A stretch of 64,000 nt of DNA from Pyrenochaeta sp. MPI-SDFR-AT-0127. Its lineage: Eukaryota > Ascomycota > Dothideomycetes > Pleosporales > Cucurbitariaceae. Location of the stretch: assembly GCA_020747015.1 (NCBI GenBank), contig JAGTJM010000010.1, positions 434,001 through 498,000 on the forward strand, written 5' to 3'. Below, piece after piece: positions 22,476 through 34,232 of this stretch. Below the pieces are notes generated by a model. It made no database searches. It was not told the DNA's origin and saw nothing but the letters and a program-made list of their open reading frames with translations. The translations under genes and the position numbers were made by a program. Every line of letters starts with the position of its first letter. The stretch's first letter is position 1.

Positions 22476-24868
22476 ATGAAAGCAACTCTCTTGCTCCTCT
22501 CTGCAATTGGCGCTCAGGCTTGTCAACGTGAGAGGACATTCAACAGTCATTCTCACAGACATGTCAAGCGGCAGAGTGGCAACTCGACCTTCCCTCCAGT
22601 CCTGGATACAAATGAACAGATACTGATTGATTCATTCGACAATACTTCGATTTCAACATGGTGAGAAATTACATGGAGAGACTACACATGGAACAATTAC
22701 TGATTATATGTCTGCGTTCACAGGTCATACTACTATAGTATGTGTCATGTTACCCCGGTTGGGTTTTTTACTAACATCTTGTAGCCCATGGTGATCACGT
22801 GGCAGGCCGAAACAAGTCAATGGCCCAGTGGACAGCTGACAAGTGGGCGGAGTATGGTTTCAAATCTAGACTTGACGAGTATTGTAAGAAAGTTTTCATT
22901 TTCGAGCTGTCATCGGGGAGCTATGCCAAGTCCCCAACCTCTCAAAAATGAAGTGATTCACGTGCTAACACCATTTAGATGTCTTCCTCAACTACCCAGT
23001 CTCGAATTCACTGGTTCTCACATACCCAAATGGCAGCACATACACGCCGACTCTGAAAGAAGCAGTCCTCGCTGAGGATGAGACCTCAGGCTATTCCAAC
23101 AGTATTCCCACGTTCCATGGCTACTCTTTCACCGGAAACGCATCTGCAGAATACGTTTACGTGGGGAGAGGCCAGCAAGTCGATTTCGATCGCTTGGCTG
23201 CGCTCGGTGTTGAGCTTGAGGGTAAGATTGCGCTGGCGAAGTATGGTGGACCTTTCCGGGGTTTGAAGGTCAAGAACGCACAGGAACATGGCATGATCGG
23301 AACTGTCATTTTTACTGATCCTGGTGATGACGGCAACATGACTGAAGCCAAGGGCGTGGCAGCATATCCCAACGGTGGCGCGAGGAACCCGACAACAGTC
23401 CAGCGAGGTTCTGTTCAGTTCCTCAGTACGTATCCTGGTGACCCAACTACTCCTGGTTACGTTTCGAAGCCAGACTCCCTGCGAGCTGATCGTAGCAACA
23501 TTCTCCCCGGCATTCCATCGCTTCCAATCTCTTGGCTCGAGGCACAGCCAATTTTGCAGGCTTTGAACGGCTTCGGCACGAATGGAACTGGAGTCAACAG
23601 AACCGGATGGGTGGGTGCCATCCCTGGTGTAACGTATAGTACGGGGGCTGGATCCGGAGCGACCCTGTCATTAAGTAATGTCATGAACGACACCTATGGT
23701 ACCATCTGGAATGCCATTGGCGTTATCAACGGCACCAGCGAAGATGAAGTCGTCCTGGTAGGCAATCATCGAGATGCATGGATTATTGGAGGAGCGGCCG
23801 ACCCCAACTCGGGCTCTGCTGTCCTCATAGAATTGGCAAAGGCGTTCGGCAAGCTTGCTGAGACTGGTTGGAAGCCGGCTCGAACAATTGTGCTCTGCAG
23901 CTGGGATGCTGAAGAATACGGACTTGTAGGAAGGTACAACTACCCATACTGATAGCTGAAAACTTTCGCTAACCCAGAAAAGCACCGAGTGGATGGAGGA
24001 GTACATTCCTTGGCTCAAGGACGCCGCAGTATCTTACCTCAACATCGATGTAGCAGTGTCGGGGCCAATTCCTGACATTTCTGCAACCCCAGACCTCCAC
24101 GCTATCAGCACAAGCTTGATGAAGAAAATTGTATACCCCTACCGCGGCAGTAACAATCTGACCATGTACGACGTCTGGAAGCATGAGGATCGAGACGGAA
24201 AGCCTGGCGTGTTAGGTAGCGGTAGCGACTATACCGCATTTCTACACCGAGGCATCTCGGCCATCGACATGGGCGCCGGAGGCGGTCCTGACGACCCAGT
24301 CTATCCATACCATTCGAACTACGATTCCTACTACTGGATGTCTACATTCGGCGATCCTGGATTCCACACTCACAAAGCCATGGGCCAATACTTGACGCTT
24401 CTCCTGTACCACCTCGTGTCCGACCCCGTCCTACCACTGGAGCCAGCAAACTACGTACCAGAGTTGAACACCTACCTCACCGCACTCAACACCACAATCG
24501 CCGCTTCAAATTACACCATCGATTTGTCAAACCTCACAGCCGCAATTGCCACCTTCTCCACCTCCGCCAACGAATTCGAACTCCTTCGCGCCCAGGCCCT
24601 GGAAACTAATGACACTACCCTGATCACCGTGCAAAACCACAAGGCCCGCGACTTCTCGCGCGGTTTCACAAGCCAGGGTGGACTCCCCACAAGAGAGTTC
24701 TACCAGCACCTTATCTTTGCCCCTGGAAGGGATACCGGATATGCGCCTGTGACATTCCCCGGTATTACTGAGAGTATCACCTTTGATAAAGATGCCGAGC
24801 TTGCGCAGGAGTGGGTGGGCAAGACGGCGGATGCCATTCTGGTTGCTGCTAGTATCTTGAAGACATAG
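22476..24868 (+). CDS. Secreted M28-family zinc metallopeptidase, glutamate-carboxypeptidase-II/Vps70-like
   Basis: Five exons (22476-22660, 22724-22737, 22785-22883, 22979-23933, 23983-24868) encode 712 residues. The second exon is only 14 nt and supplies part of WSYYYTHGDHVAG, which is conserved in this family. The N-terminus is a signal peptide followed by a dibasic VKRQ processing-like site. The order is a PA (protease-associated) domain around residues 140-290, then the M28 catalytic core, then a helical dimerisation domain. Co-catalytic zinc ligands are visible in GNHRDAW, ADPNSGSA, DAEEYGL and HSNYDS. The enzyme should remove C-terminal residues from peptides outside the cell or in the vacuole. 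Substrate preference cannot be read. It has many N-glycosylation sites. Confidence 0.9.
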
Positions 24869-25247
24869 ATAGATTGTACTATGCGACGATTTATGAACTT
24901 ACGAAGACACTTGGAAGGAAGAAGGGTGAGATAAGGGTAGTGAGGGGTTTGAGAAAGCACTCGTTTGTGAAGTGTGTAGTAGAGGGATTTAATGATAATC
25001 TGACATCATCAATCAACGTTAAGTTGTGACCAATTTGTTATATACATCCACAGTAGGATCTACATGGACTAGTGCTGTCACTCTATAATCGTGGTTTTGA
25101 AGGCTCTGAAAGCTTCGAAGACTACAATACAAGTAATATGCCAGTCTCTGCTTCCTTTCAGTTCATCAACAATGCTCTCAAAAGCTGTCTATCAGAGCTC
25201 AATAAAAAGGTCTAAAAGTTTCCGTCGAACGACATATTTCTTTTCCT
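24869..25247. other. Convergent intergenic region
   Basis: These are the 3' flanks of the peptidase (+) and DJ-1 (-) genes. It is AT-rich and no gene is seen. Confidence 0.45.
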
Positions 25248-26187
25248 TCAAGTGGCTCCAGGCACGTCCCAGACCTTGCCATAAGGATCGTGGTTCGCAT
25301 CCGTCTCGCGATCATACTCGGCACTCAGACTCAGGAACTCTGCCACCTCGTCGCCATAGACGCGGCTTACCCACGCATAGGTGACGTCGATGCCTGCAGA
25401 GATGCCTGATGATGTAAAGATGTTGCCGTCTTCTACCCAACGTGCAGTAGGAACCCAAGTCACATTTGGGCCGGTCGACGTAGCCCAAGGCCATGCGCGC
25501 TTATTTGTCGTTGCTTTGCGGCCGTCAAGGATGCCGCTGCGAGATAGGATAGTGGAGCCCGTGCAAACCGAGATTATGTATTTAAGCTGCAAACAAATTT
25601 AGCTGGGTCCAGGATTTGAAAAGAGCCCAAAGGAGCAGGATATGTCTCACCTTTGGGTACAGCTCCTTCACGAATGCAATCTCCTCGGTCATGTTTTGCC
25701 TGGTGCCTCCTCCACCGGGAACTATCAAGACCTCTATGTCTCCCTTGTCAGTTTCAGTGGTCCCGTTTGGCGCGGGCATATGATGTTGGCGTTTTGCAAC
25801 GGCATGTCCACCAGCACCATCCTCACATTCCTTATCGTCATCATCATGTTTCTCACCCCTCGCCAAATAATTTTTGAACGTAGTCGTTGGTACAATACTC
25901 TCACCAAAATCGCCTTTGCCATGCATTCCCTTCATAGCTGTCGATACTGGTTCGAGAGTTTTGCTCAAGATCGAGAGGTACATGGTTGTAGAGTCGCCGT
26001 AGAGCATGGAGAGAGTATTTAGGACATCCATTGGGCCAAAGACATCAAGGGCCTGGAAATGAGGGAAAACAAGAAGGCCGAAATGGGTAGGTAGCGTGGT
26101 AGTGTTGGTGAAGTCTGGTCGAGTGGGTGCAGCGAGACTCGACGGCATCACAGCCGCGAGGACCGGCAGTAATTGAGTGGCGCGCAT
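25248..26187 (-). CDS. Secreted DJ-1/PfpI (ThiJ) superfamily protein
   Basis: Two exons, 26187-25651 and 25586-25248 (64 nt intron, phase 0), encode 291 residues. The ATG at 26187 opens a signal peptide (MRATQLLPVLAAVMPSSLAA). The DJ-1/PfpI core begins at HFGLLVFPHFQALDVFGPMDV. The nucleophile elbow is IISVCTGS, with Cys near residue 187, followed by LDGRKATTNKRAWPW. This arrangement is close to the isonitrile-hydratase and AraC-regulator-type subgroup rather than to Hsp31 glyoxalases. A charged insert (EKHDDDDKECED, then QHH) sits between core strands around residues 110-145. The catalytic Cys is present, but the activity is unknown. An export signal on this usually cytosolic fold is the notable point. 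Confidence 0.82.
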
Positions 26188-27923
26188 ATTGCCGGGCTGT
26201 GAAGTCAAAATGTACGTGTATGTAGGAGTGTAGTAGCGCTGGGAAACAGTGGAAAATGTGAAGATTTATGTTCTCCGACTTGAAACTGACGACGAAAAGG
26301 TGCTCGATTGTGGAAATAAAAGCAAATCTCTCAAAGACTGCTGCAAGCGGTGTATGTGGAGATGAATGGAAGGTGTGCAAACAAGGAATTTGTGCACCTA
26401 CGTAGTAACTGATCTCGGAATGAGTGTCTCGTCTGTCTCTCTTATACTTCCTACATCGTGCAAACGAGGAATCGCGTGCGAGGGTTTATTATCCGCAGAG
26501 AAAAACTTGACTCCCCCCCTCCAGTGTTCAAGTTAATATGTCTCGCATTGAGCTACTGGCGCAGACGCGCTTGCCAGCTTTACAAGGTGGGTATTGAAGC
26601 TTGGTAGACGTGTCAAGTGACCTGAAACAAACATTGGGCGACGCAGTAAGCACGGGTGGAAGTTAGAGTTGTACGACATGCTCAATGTATTCAGATCATT
26701 ATGGAATGAATTCAGGATTATTAGGGGTGTTTCGTACGACTGAGAAGGTTTGAGCGACTTCTGCCTGTGTGTTATTCTAAGGGATTTCCTTTATGATGGT
26801 TGGAGCTTGATGTTCTTGTGTAGCATCGGTGAGCACCCGAGCAGGATAGATGAGTTTCGAGGGGTCGATATGAAATGCTGTATTAGCCATACACCGCAAT
26901 GTGGGGAAGGCGTGGGAGGCGCAGCCAGTCAGGGATCGGGTTTGCCTTGATTGGATAGCCGCACGTTGTTTCCTGGGTTTGAGGCATCCCACGCGGTTGT
27001 TTGCGATGCGCCTAGCCACACGACCCAGATGCTGGCCGGCCGTATCTTGCACCGCCAAGTGCAAACCTGCTCTTAGGACATGGTAGAAGCGCTTGTGGTG
27101 CACTGTGATCCCGTGCTCTTTCTTGGTAATCAGATACTGCTGCCTGCAAAGGTTTTGGGCGCGAACATATTATCGCAATGCGTCAGATGGTTTTACTAGT
27201 GGGTGGACGGCAGATTTGCGGTGAATAATATTCTGCTGCACTCACTATGTGACCCATGTGAGCATGTCGAGCTATTCTGGCCGTTATTGGCGGCAAGATG
27301 GTATTCGGATGTCGTCGATAATTTTCAGGTACTAGCGGCCTGTCCACCAGATCGCTGGCTGGTCACGTTTGACAGCACGAGTATGATAGGACCCATTACC
27401 TTTTATCGAGTCAGAGCGACCTCAAGCGAGAACTAGTCAGCATCATAGCCAGTGATGGTGTTGTCTAGCTAGGGTTGCCTTCATCGTAGTCGGACGGAAG
27501 CGTGCCGTGGCCAATCAAACCATGGGTGATTGCAAGCAAACGCGTCTTCACCAGTCGCAGGTCTTGCATTTGAAATGGAGACACGTTTGGTGACAAGGAA
27601 GGAAGGGTGAAAGCTTGTCTGTGTACACTGTGATCCAAACATAAGATGGCGAGAGTTTAAGACGCGTCTTCAGAGTCCAATTGACGTGCCAAGGCAGAGG
27701 AGCGGGTTCCTGCGATTGCTACGGCTCTAGCACAGGATGACGCACCTCTAAATGCGCCTGATCCTGAAATCTTCGCCCACGATCCGCCTTTCACCCCGAG
27801 TCTGCGCCCGTCTCCCTGCCATTTGGGCCTCAATGCATGAGGTACCTGATCCGATATACCCTGCCTCGACAAGATTGAGCATCCTACCCCTAACCTCCGT
27901 TCCGCGCTTCCTGCAGCCCCGCC
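26188..27923. other. Intergenic region, 1.7 kb, no convincing gene
   Basis: Only short frames with no motif occur. The part from about 27660 onward is GC-richer and probably holds the promoter and leader of the MFS gene. No repeat or RNA gene is seen. Confidence 0.4.
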
Positions 27924-29737
27924 ATGAGCGGAAGACGGCCGCCCATCGACACGAGGCGCAAGTCTTCTACCCTGCACTACCAGACATTTCCTACGCAACC
28001 GCCCAGATCGCGCGGCCGGCCCCTCTCCTCCTCTCCTCCTCATGGCCCACATGGCAGTGGCTCAGAAGACTCAGGCGAGCACCACCATGAGTCGCCTCTG
28101 CCAACGAAGCAGCTCATCGTGCTTGCCGTCATAGCTCTCGCCGAGCAAACGGCTCTCAATTCCATCAGCCCGTATCTTCCAGAGATGACCAAGACTTTTC
28201 CCGAGGTCAAGGCAGGACAGGCTGGATTATACGTGGGCCTTATCGCATCGTCCTTTGCCTTGGCCCAATTCACAACAAACTTCTTCTGGGGATGGTTGTC
28301 AGATAAGATCGGGAGGAAGCCCGTCATAATCATGGGCACTTTTTTGACTATGCTCTGCTTTCTGGCCTTTGGATTCTGCAGGACGCTATGGCAGGCAATA
28401 CTAGTGCAAGCACTGATGGGCTTCGTCAACGGCAATTCGGGGGTCGTGTCTACCTGTCTGGGCGAGATCACAGATCGTAGCAACCAGTCACGAGCCTTTA
28501 CATACCTTCCCGTTGTCTATGGCATTGGTGGAATCACAGGGCCTATTGTTGGCGGAGTATTGGTCTTCTACAAGAATCCGCTCAACCACAACCAGCCGAA
28601 TCCGTACCCGTATTTGCTACCCAACCTGTTCTCAGCCATCGTTCTCGCGGTGGACTTGATTGTGTGCATGATATTCCTCGAAGAGAGCTTGGAGGAAGCG
28701 AAGAACTTACCACCTCTTGGAAAGAGACTGGGCAATTTGTTCACATGGATGTGGCAATTCACAAGCTCGACTCGACCAACGTACGTTCGGCGTCTACTAG
28801 GCAAGCGAAAGAATCATCATTCTTCGCAGCCATTGGATGGCATCGATGAAGCAGAGGACGAGGACGATGCGTCAGATGCATCAGGTGAATCGGCGCCCAC
28901 GCTGTTCCCTCATACCAACGGCGAGGAGCTTACTAAGAAGGAAATCCTCAACCGCGACACCATCCTTCTTCTGGTGACTTACTTCATCTTCCAGCTTGCG
29001 AATATTTCCTACAATTCCCTGTATCCAATCTTTGCTGAAGAACAGCCTCCAACAGGACGCGGTCTAAAGCCAGAGGCCGTGGGCTTATCATTATCCTTTG
29101 CAGGTGCTATTACCATTGTGTTCCAGGTCGGTATATTTGGTAAACTGCGTGGCAAACTTGGCAACAAGGTTGCATACAAAGTCAGTTTGGCCTTCTTCGT
29201 CGCGGCTTTTGCGCTTATGCCCTGGGTGGGTTATAAAGACGGCAAGTCATTTGGAGGCATTGGAACTGGTGCTGGATGGTTGTGGTTTGAACTTGGAGTC
29301 GTTTTAGTAATCAAGACTATTGCAGGCGTCGGTGGTTTGACAGCCGCCCTTCTGATGGTAAGTGAATCACGTCCCGGGTAGCCCCGTTTTCAATTCTGAT
29401 GAACCCGTAGATTACAAACTCAGCGCCAAACCATAATGTTCTCGGTACCTTAAATGGCTTGGCCCAGACACTCTCTGCTGCAGGCCGTGCTGCTGGCCCA
29501 TTTATATCTGGTTCTCTCTTCACCGCCGCTACTAAGATTCAGCCCAAAGGAGAAGCACTTCCTTTCGGCATCTTCGCGGGTATTTCTTTTCTAGGCTTCC
29601 TTATGAGTCTTGGCATTCGCGGCGACAATTTAGAGGCTGAAGGATGGAGCGATGAAGAAGGAGAAGACGATGAAGAAGAGGAGGTCGGTGAGGACGGGCA
29701 GGACGCGAATGAACGGACTGGTCTTGTCCGGAAGTAA
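27924..29737 (+). CDS. MFS transporter, TetA/zinc-induced-facilitator-like
   Basis: Exons 27924-29357 and 29411-29737 (53 nt intron, phase 0) encode 586 residues. A Ser/Pro/His-rich cytoplasmic N-terminus of about 60 residues precedes helix 1 (QLIVLAVIALAEQTALNSI). Motif A is GWLSDKIGRKPV. A long acidic central loop (DEAEDEDDASDASG) lies between the two six-helix halves, and the C-terminus is again acidic (EEGEDDEEEE). Fungal relatives are annotated as tetracycline-resistance-like or ZIFL-like facilitators. The likely role is proton-coupled export from the cytosol, with membrane and substrate uncertain. Genes on either side are unrelated. Confidence 0.87.
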
Positions 29738-31049
29738 TTCACTGCCGCCGAAGGGCGAATATGTACGATGTAGCTTATTTGCATAGCTTTATCTTGACGA
29801 ACAAGCGCGGCGTTGGACTATTGGAAATAGAAAAATGCATGCTCAGAGCTGGTGGCTCTGGACTCAGCCACTGGAGTAGTGGCGGCCATGTACACAAGGT
29901 TAGAGAGACATATTGCATACACATACATATACGGCTTCCTAGTTTACATTCAAGCCATGAGGTAACTTTCGAACCAAGGTCGAAATCGAGCGAGCTGCAA
30001 GTAATGGTTCTATGCTATGCAATGCATCCACACCTAAATGCGAGTCAGCCTTGGATTCCAATGTCTCCATTGTCCCAAAATTGAATTTGCTCACTGCATC
30101 TCAGCGCAAGAATTTGTAATGAGGGCAAGGCTTCTGCTGACACGAGAGCAAAAATACCAAGGTTCTGGCCATTGCTTCACATTGCACTAATCAAGTCCAA
30201 GCGAACAACACTCGGATACCCAGGCGCCCTACTTCCTGCATGCTTCCAGTCAAGCGTCGAGCGGGTCGAAATTGACACCGTATTTGGGGGCGATGCTGAT
30301 GCAGGAGAGCCATGCGCCTCTGTTATCGTGATGGAATCGAATACCGTGTCATGGTTGGGCTGGGATCGAAGTTTGCGAGTGAATGCATGATGCTACTGCA
30401 ACATCTTGCTAACACTCCCTAGAAGCTACCGCAATGGCTGTTCACGGGTCGCGTTCTGCATCACTGTATTGGACTGGTTTGGGGCTGGCTGTACAGTCGT
30501 GGCCGCGGGTCTTTCCACCAGATTTCCGCTCGTGAGCTGGCGGGCCGTAGCGGGAGCTTTTGGCTGAGCTGAATTCGGAGCTGCTGTTCTTCCCGATTCG
30601 ACATCTTCAGCTTGGCAACTCACGTGTCGCCCAACTTGCATTGATTCGTGCAGCGGACCCAGGTTCTGGATCACAGTGCTTCCTTTTCCATCGTGGCGCT
30701 TCAGCTTTGTGCTCAGCCCACGGTACTACCCACATACTTGGCGCAAAGCTTCTGTCAGCTTGGCTCTTCAGCCTCCACGGTGAATGGTGAAAAGGGAGAG
30801 AGCACAGACATGCACAAGCCACGAATGCAGTGCAATTGGGCTATGTTAGCGAGCTGGATCTTAGGGCCAGCAGTGCCAGCATGAGACCAGCCCTAAAAAA
30901 GAACGCGCTTGACAGTGTGGGGATGGCGTCGCGCGGAGCGGAAAGTCACTTAAATGATAAGAAAGTCGCCCCGGTCAGAAATCCGGACGCCGTAGTCACT
31001 TCCCTAACGTGGTTGCTCACTCTGGGATACTAATTGCTAAGGATACAAG
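29738..31049. other. Intergenic region, 1.3 kb
   Basis: This lies between the end of the MFS gene and the start of the LtrA gene, both on the plus strand. There are only short frames without motifs. Confidence 0.4.
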
Positions 31050-33299
31050 ATGGGTTTCAGTTTCCATGGTCACAAGGTTGGTCACAAGCAATTCGCCAAT
31101 TAATCATTAAACTGACGTTTGAACAGCGAGACGTGTATGCCTCCGAACGGAGACCGAACGATCGACATGACGGCTGACATTTTGCAGCGACGCAGAGAAG
31201 CATCTGAAAAGATTGCACAAGACAACGCCGTGGATCGAATCACCGCTCGCGGGCGCCGATCATGACAGTCTCGTCTTCTCTCAGCGGCACGAAGCGAACA
31301 GCGTCGAGCTCTTCTTCGATCTGTTCTTCGTAGCCAACTTGGCAACATTTACCGCATACCACTCTATTACCGACGGCGACTACCTGCTGGGATATATTGG
31401 GTTCTTTGGTATTCTGTGGTCATGCTGGTTCCAGATTACGCTTCACGATGTTCGATTCGCCCGCGACTCGCTGTACGAGCGAGTCTGTAAGACGATTCAA
31501 TTCATTGTTTTTGTTGGACTGGCTCTCGTTGGGTCTCAGTTCAACCCGGCGAGCCATAAGGTCGTAAGGAACAACACGGTAAGGAGCGCATCATTCACAC
31601 TGCCAGAACTTTTGCTAACAAAGTGTAGATCTTCGAGATCCTTTGCTATACACTGGTGGTCAGCCGTAGCCTTTTGATGATTCAATATCTTGTAGTCCTC
31701 GTAAGACCACTCGTTTCTGAACACCGAATTGAAGAAACTAAGAGCAGTAGTATTACACCTGGAGAGCCCGATACTCGAAGATTTACCTTCCCCTCCTCTT
31801 GATGGTTGGCATCTACGCGATCGGTACCGCTGCCTTTGCTGGCATGACACCTGCATTCCGCGGCCAGTCCCAAAGTAATAGACTGATTTACCTGGTCTGG
31901 TATGCGGTCATGGTCTTGGAGGCGATAGCCGTGGTTACGATATCCTGCTTCTGGCGAATGCTCAGCTTCAAGAAAACGCATTTAATGGAACGCATGAGTC
32001 TGCTCACGATTATCGTTATCGGAGAAGGAGCCATTGGCGTCACAAAGACTGTCGGCAGGATCATGGGCAAACATGGTCTTGATGTTGAGGGCTGCTTCCT
32101 AATCATGTGCATCATTGTGATCCTGGTAAGTCTTCTGATGCACAGCAATCTACAATCCGTTGCTTGGTTCTAACTATTCGCAGGTCTTCCTTTGGGCTTT
32201 GTACTTCGACAACTTCCCCCATGGTCATTACGGTACAATTCGCCAGCAAATCTGGTCTTTGCTTCACTTCCCATTCCAGCTCTCTATCGTGGGCGTTGTT
32301 GAGGGAGCGCAGCAATTGGCATTGGCTCGGTATGTCAACAAGAATGCTGAGAAAGTAACGAAATCTCTCATTCAATATTGTCGAACTGAAAACCTCGACG
32401 GCACAAAGTTGCAAGACAAGCTCACAGAGCTCCTCGAATACTTCGAGCTCGACCAGAAGCTCGACACGATGACTTGGTTCGAGGCTGCGGAAGAAGCCGT
32501 TGATAAAATCGGCAAAACTGCTGGCATCTGCTCAGCTGAGAATGTCAAAAAATACACCGGAGTAGACACTTGGCCGCAAGAGTTCGTCACGTTCTCCTCG
32601 AGTATCTCCAACGGAGTGTACACCGGCCTAGGCATGAAGCTTCCCCTCGACAAGCTTGAGAAGTACTCCCCGTTCGAGGTCGCCCGTAAGGCATGGACAC
32701 TTGTCTATATGTACTTCTGGGCCTGCTTCTGCATGCTAATCATCTGTTCGATTGTTTTCCTCTTCCTCATCCGGCGACACAAGGTCGACCTATTCGACTT
32801 TACCTCTGTCATCATCCGATTCCTTGTTCTTGGTGTTGGAGGCGCTATGATGGCGCTCCTGGCCAACCACCAGAGATTAGTTGATGCTCTTCGTTCCCCA
32901 GCCCTACTTCCCATCTGCGTTGTCCTTCTATTTCTCATCCTAGTCACAGACAAAGCGAGCGCGCTTTGGTGCAACTGGCGGCTCAAGAAGAGTGGCCAAC
33001 AGTACGCCCTTGAGTACGAAGAGCATGGCCATCACGAGCATCATGCCGATGGTCATGGAGCTGTGCACGAGACTCACACGTCACTACATGGACACGCCTC
33101 GCACGAATCGCTCAGCAACCTTGAAGATATCCAAAAACAAGCTAGGTGGAGCGCTCATCCTGAGTCCCTACCACTCGCTGCTACCGCCACTGGCTATGAG
33201 TCTCCTGGCGCGATGTCTCCAAACCCTGAGACACATCAGCATGTTTCCGCTCCTGCCGGTTACATGCCTGTTTCTGGAGGACAGCACCAAGGCGTTTAG
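31050..33299 (+). CDS. Low-temperature-requirement A (LtrA) family membrane protein
   Basis: Six exons fit in phase to 662 residues: 31050-31076, 31127-31134, 31188-31578, 31629-31700, 31751-32125 and 32184-33299. The second is 8 nt. The introns bordering it have canonical branch sites (ACTGAC, GCTGAC) 10-15 nt before their AG. The LtrA region starts at FSQRHEANSVELFFDLFFVANLATFTAYHS, a hallmark of the family. Several helices follow, including RLIYLVWYAVMVLEAIAV, and more near the C-terminus. The tail is His-rich (EEHGHHEHHADGHGA). LtrA was named from a Listeria cold-growth mutant; the biochemical function is unknown. The body of the gene is sure, the first two exons moderately so. Confidence 0.83.
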
Positions 33300-33518
33300 A
33301 CCAGACTAAAGAAGAGCGTCTTAATTGAAACTAAAAATTTCCTTCATTAGCGAGGCGTCTGTTTTGGCATCCCTACGATATCCAAAAATTGGTATAGGCA
33401 AAGATGAGCACATTTGCATAACCTATTACTTCTGTTGGTTTAGCATTGGACCTAACTATTTAATCTATGATCATGACCGTTCACTTGCCGTTGCTGCTCT
33501 TTGCTACTACGTGTTGTC

Positions 33519-34232
33519 TCATTTGACGATTGCCAATAAGAACCCATCATAGCTCTTCTCCCCAACAGTCTGCAGCACGATTCCATCCAGCCTGTCATCC
33601 TTGCCAATGTTTTCCACTACTCTCCTTGCGCCTGCGACCCGTGGGTCATTGGTATCATTAGCCAACCGCCCCATCCTTACTACATTATCCACAATAATGG
33701 CAGCGCCTGGCTCGCAAATCCCAATGGCAATGTCGACGTAATTCCAGTTGTTTTCTTTATCCGCATCAATGAATACGAATTGGAACTTGTCGCGTTTCCC
33801 TGCCTTGACTTCCTCAGCAAGTTTCGGCAGCACCTCGATCCCAGGACCGAGTCGGATGTCCACCCTATCTCCCACACCCGCATTGTCTATATTCTTCCGC
33901 GCCACTTTGGCATGGTGCTCGTCAACCTCTACACTCACGACTTTTACATCCGGCGTTGCGTTCGCCAGCCAAATTGTCGAGTACCCGCCCAAGGTGCCTA
34001 CCTCCAGGATACTCTTGGCGCGCGCGAGACGCGCGGTGAGCTGTAAGTATTTACCCTGTGAGGGGGATACGGCGATGTCGGGGAGGCCTTCTGCCTCTTG
34101 CGTTTGGAGAGCTTGGTCGAGCGCCGATGTAGGCGGGGAAGTGGAGGATGAAGGGTGCAAGTGCGAGAAGGCGTAGGCGTCGACGGCAGTCCACCGCGGG
34201 TCTTTCTCATGGGATTGGCCTGGTCTGGACAT
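33519..34232 (-). CDS. Class I SAM-dependent O-methyltransferase (catechol/caffeoyl-CoA OMT-like, family 3)
   Basis: This is a single exon of 237 residues starting at ATG 34232. SAM-binding motif I is LEVGTLGGYSTIWLA (about residue 75). The acidic residue ending the next strand is in VSVEVDEHH, and the metal-binding and catalytic region is FVFIDADKENN (about residue 150), followed by AIIVDNVVRMG. This matches the small Mg2+-dependent OMTs that methylate catechol-type hydroxyls, acting in the cytosol. Fungal members occur both in housekeeping and in secondary metabolism. Its neighbours give no pathway. It converges on the LtrA gene, with 219 bp between the two stop codons. Confidence 0.92.
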   Translation of the reverse strand: MSRPGQSHEKDPRWTAVDAYAFSHLHPSSSTSPPTSALDQALQTQEAEGLPDIAVSPSQGKYLQLTARLARAKSILEVGTLGGYSTIWLANATPDVKVVSVEVDEHHAKVARKNIDNAGVGDRVDIRLGPGIEVLPKLAEEVKAGKRDKFQFVFIDADKENNWNYVDIAIGICEPGAAIIVDNVVRMGRLANDTNDPRVAGARRVVENIGKDDRLDGIVLQTVGEKSYDGFLLAIVK

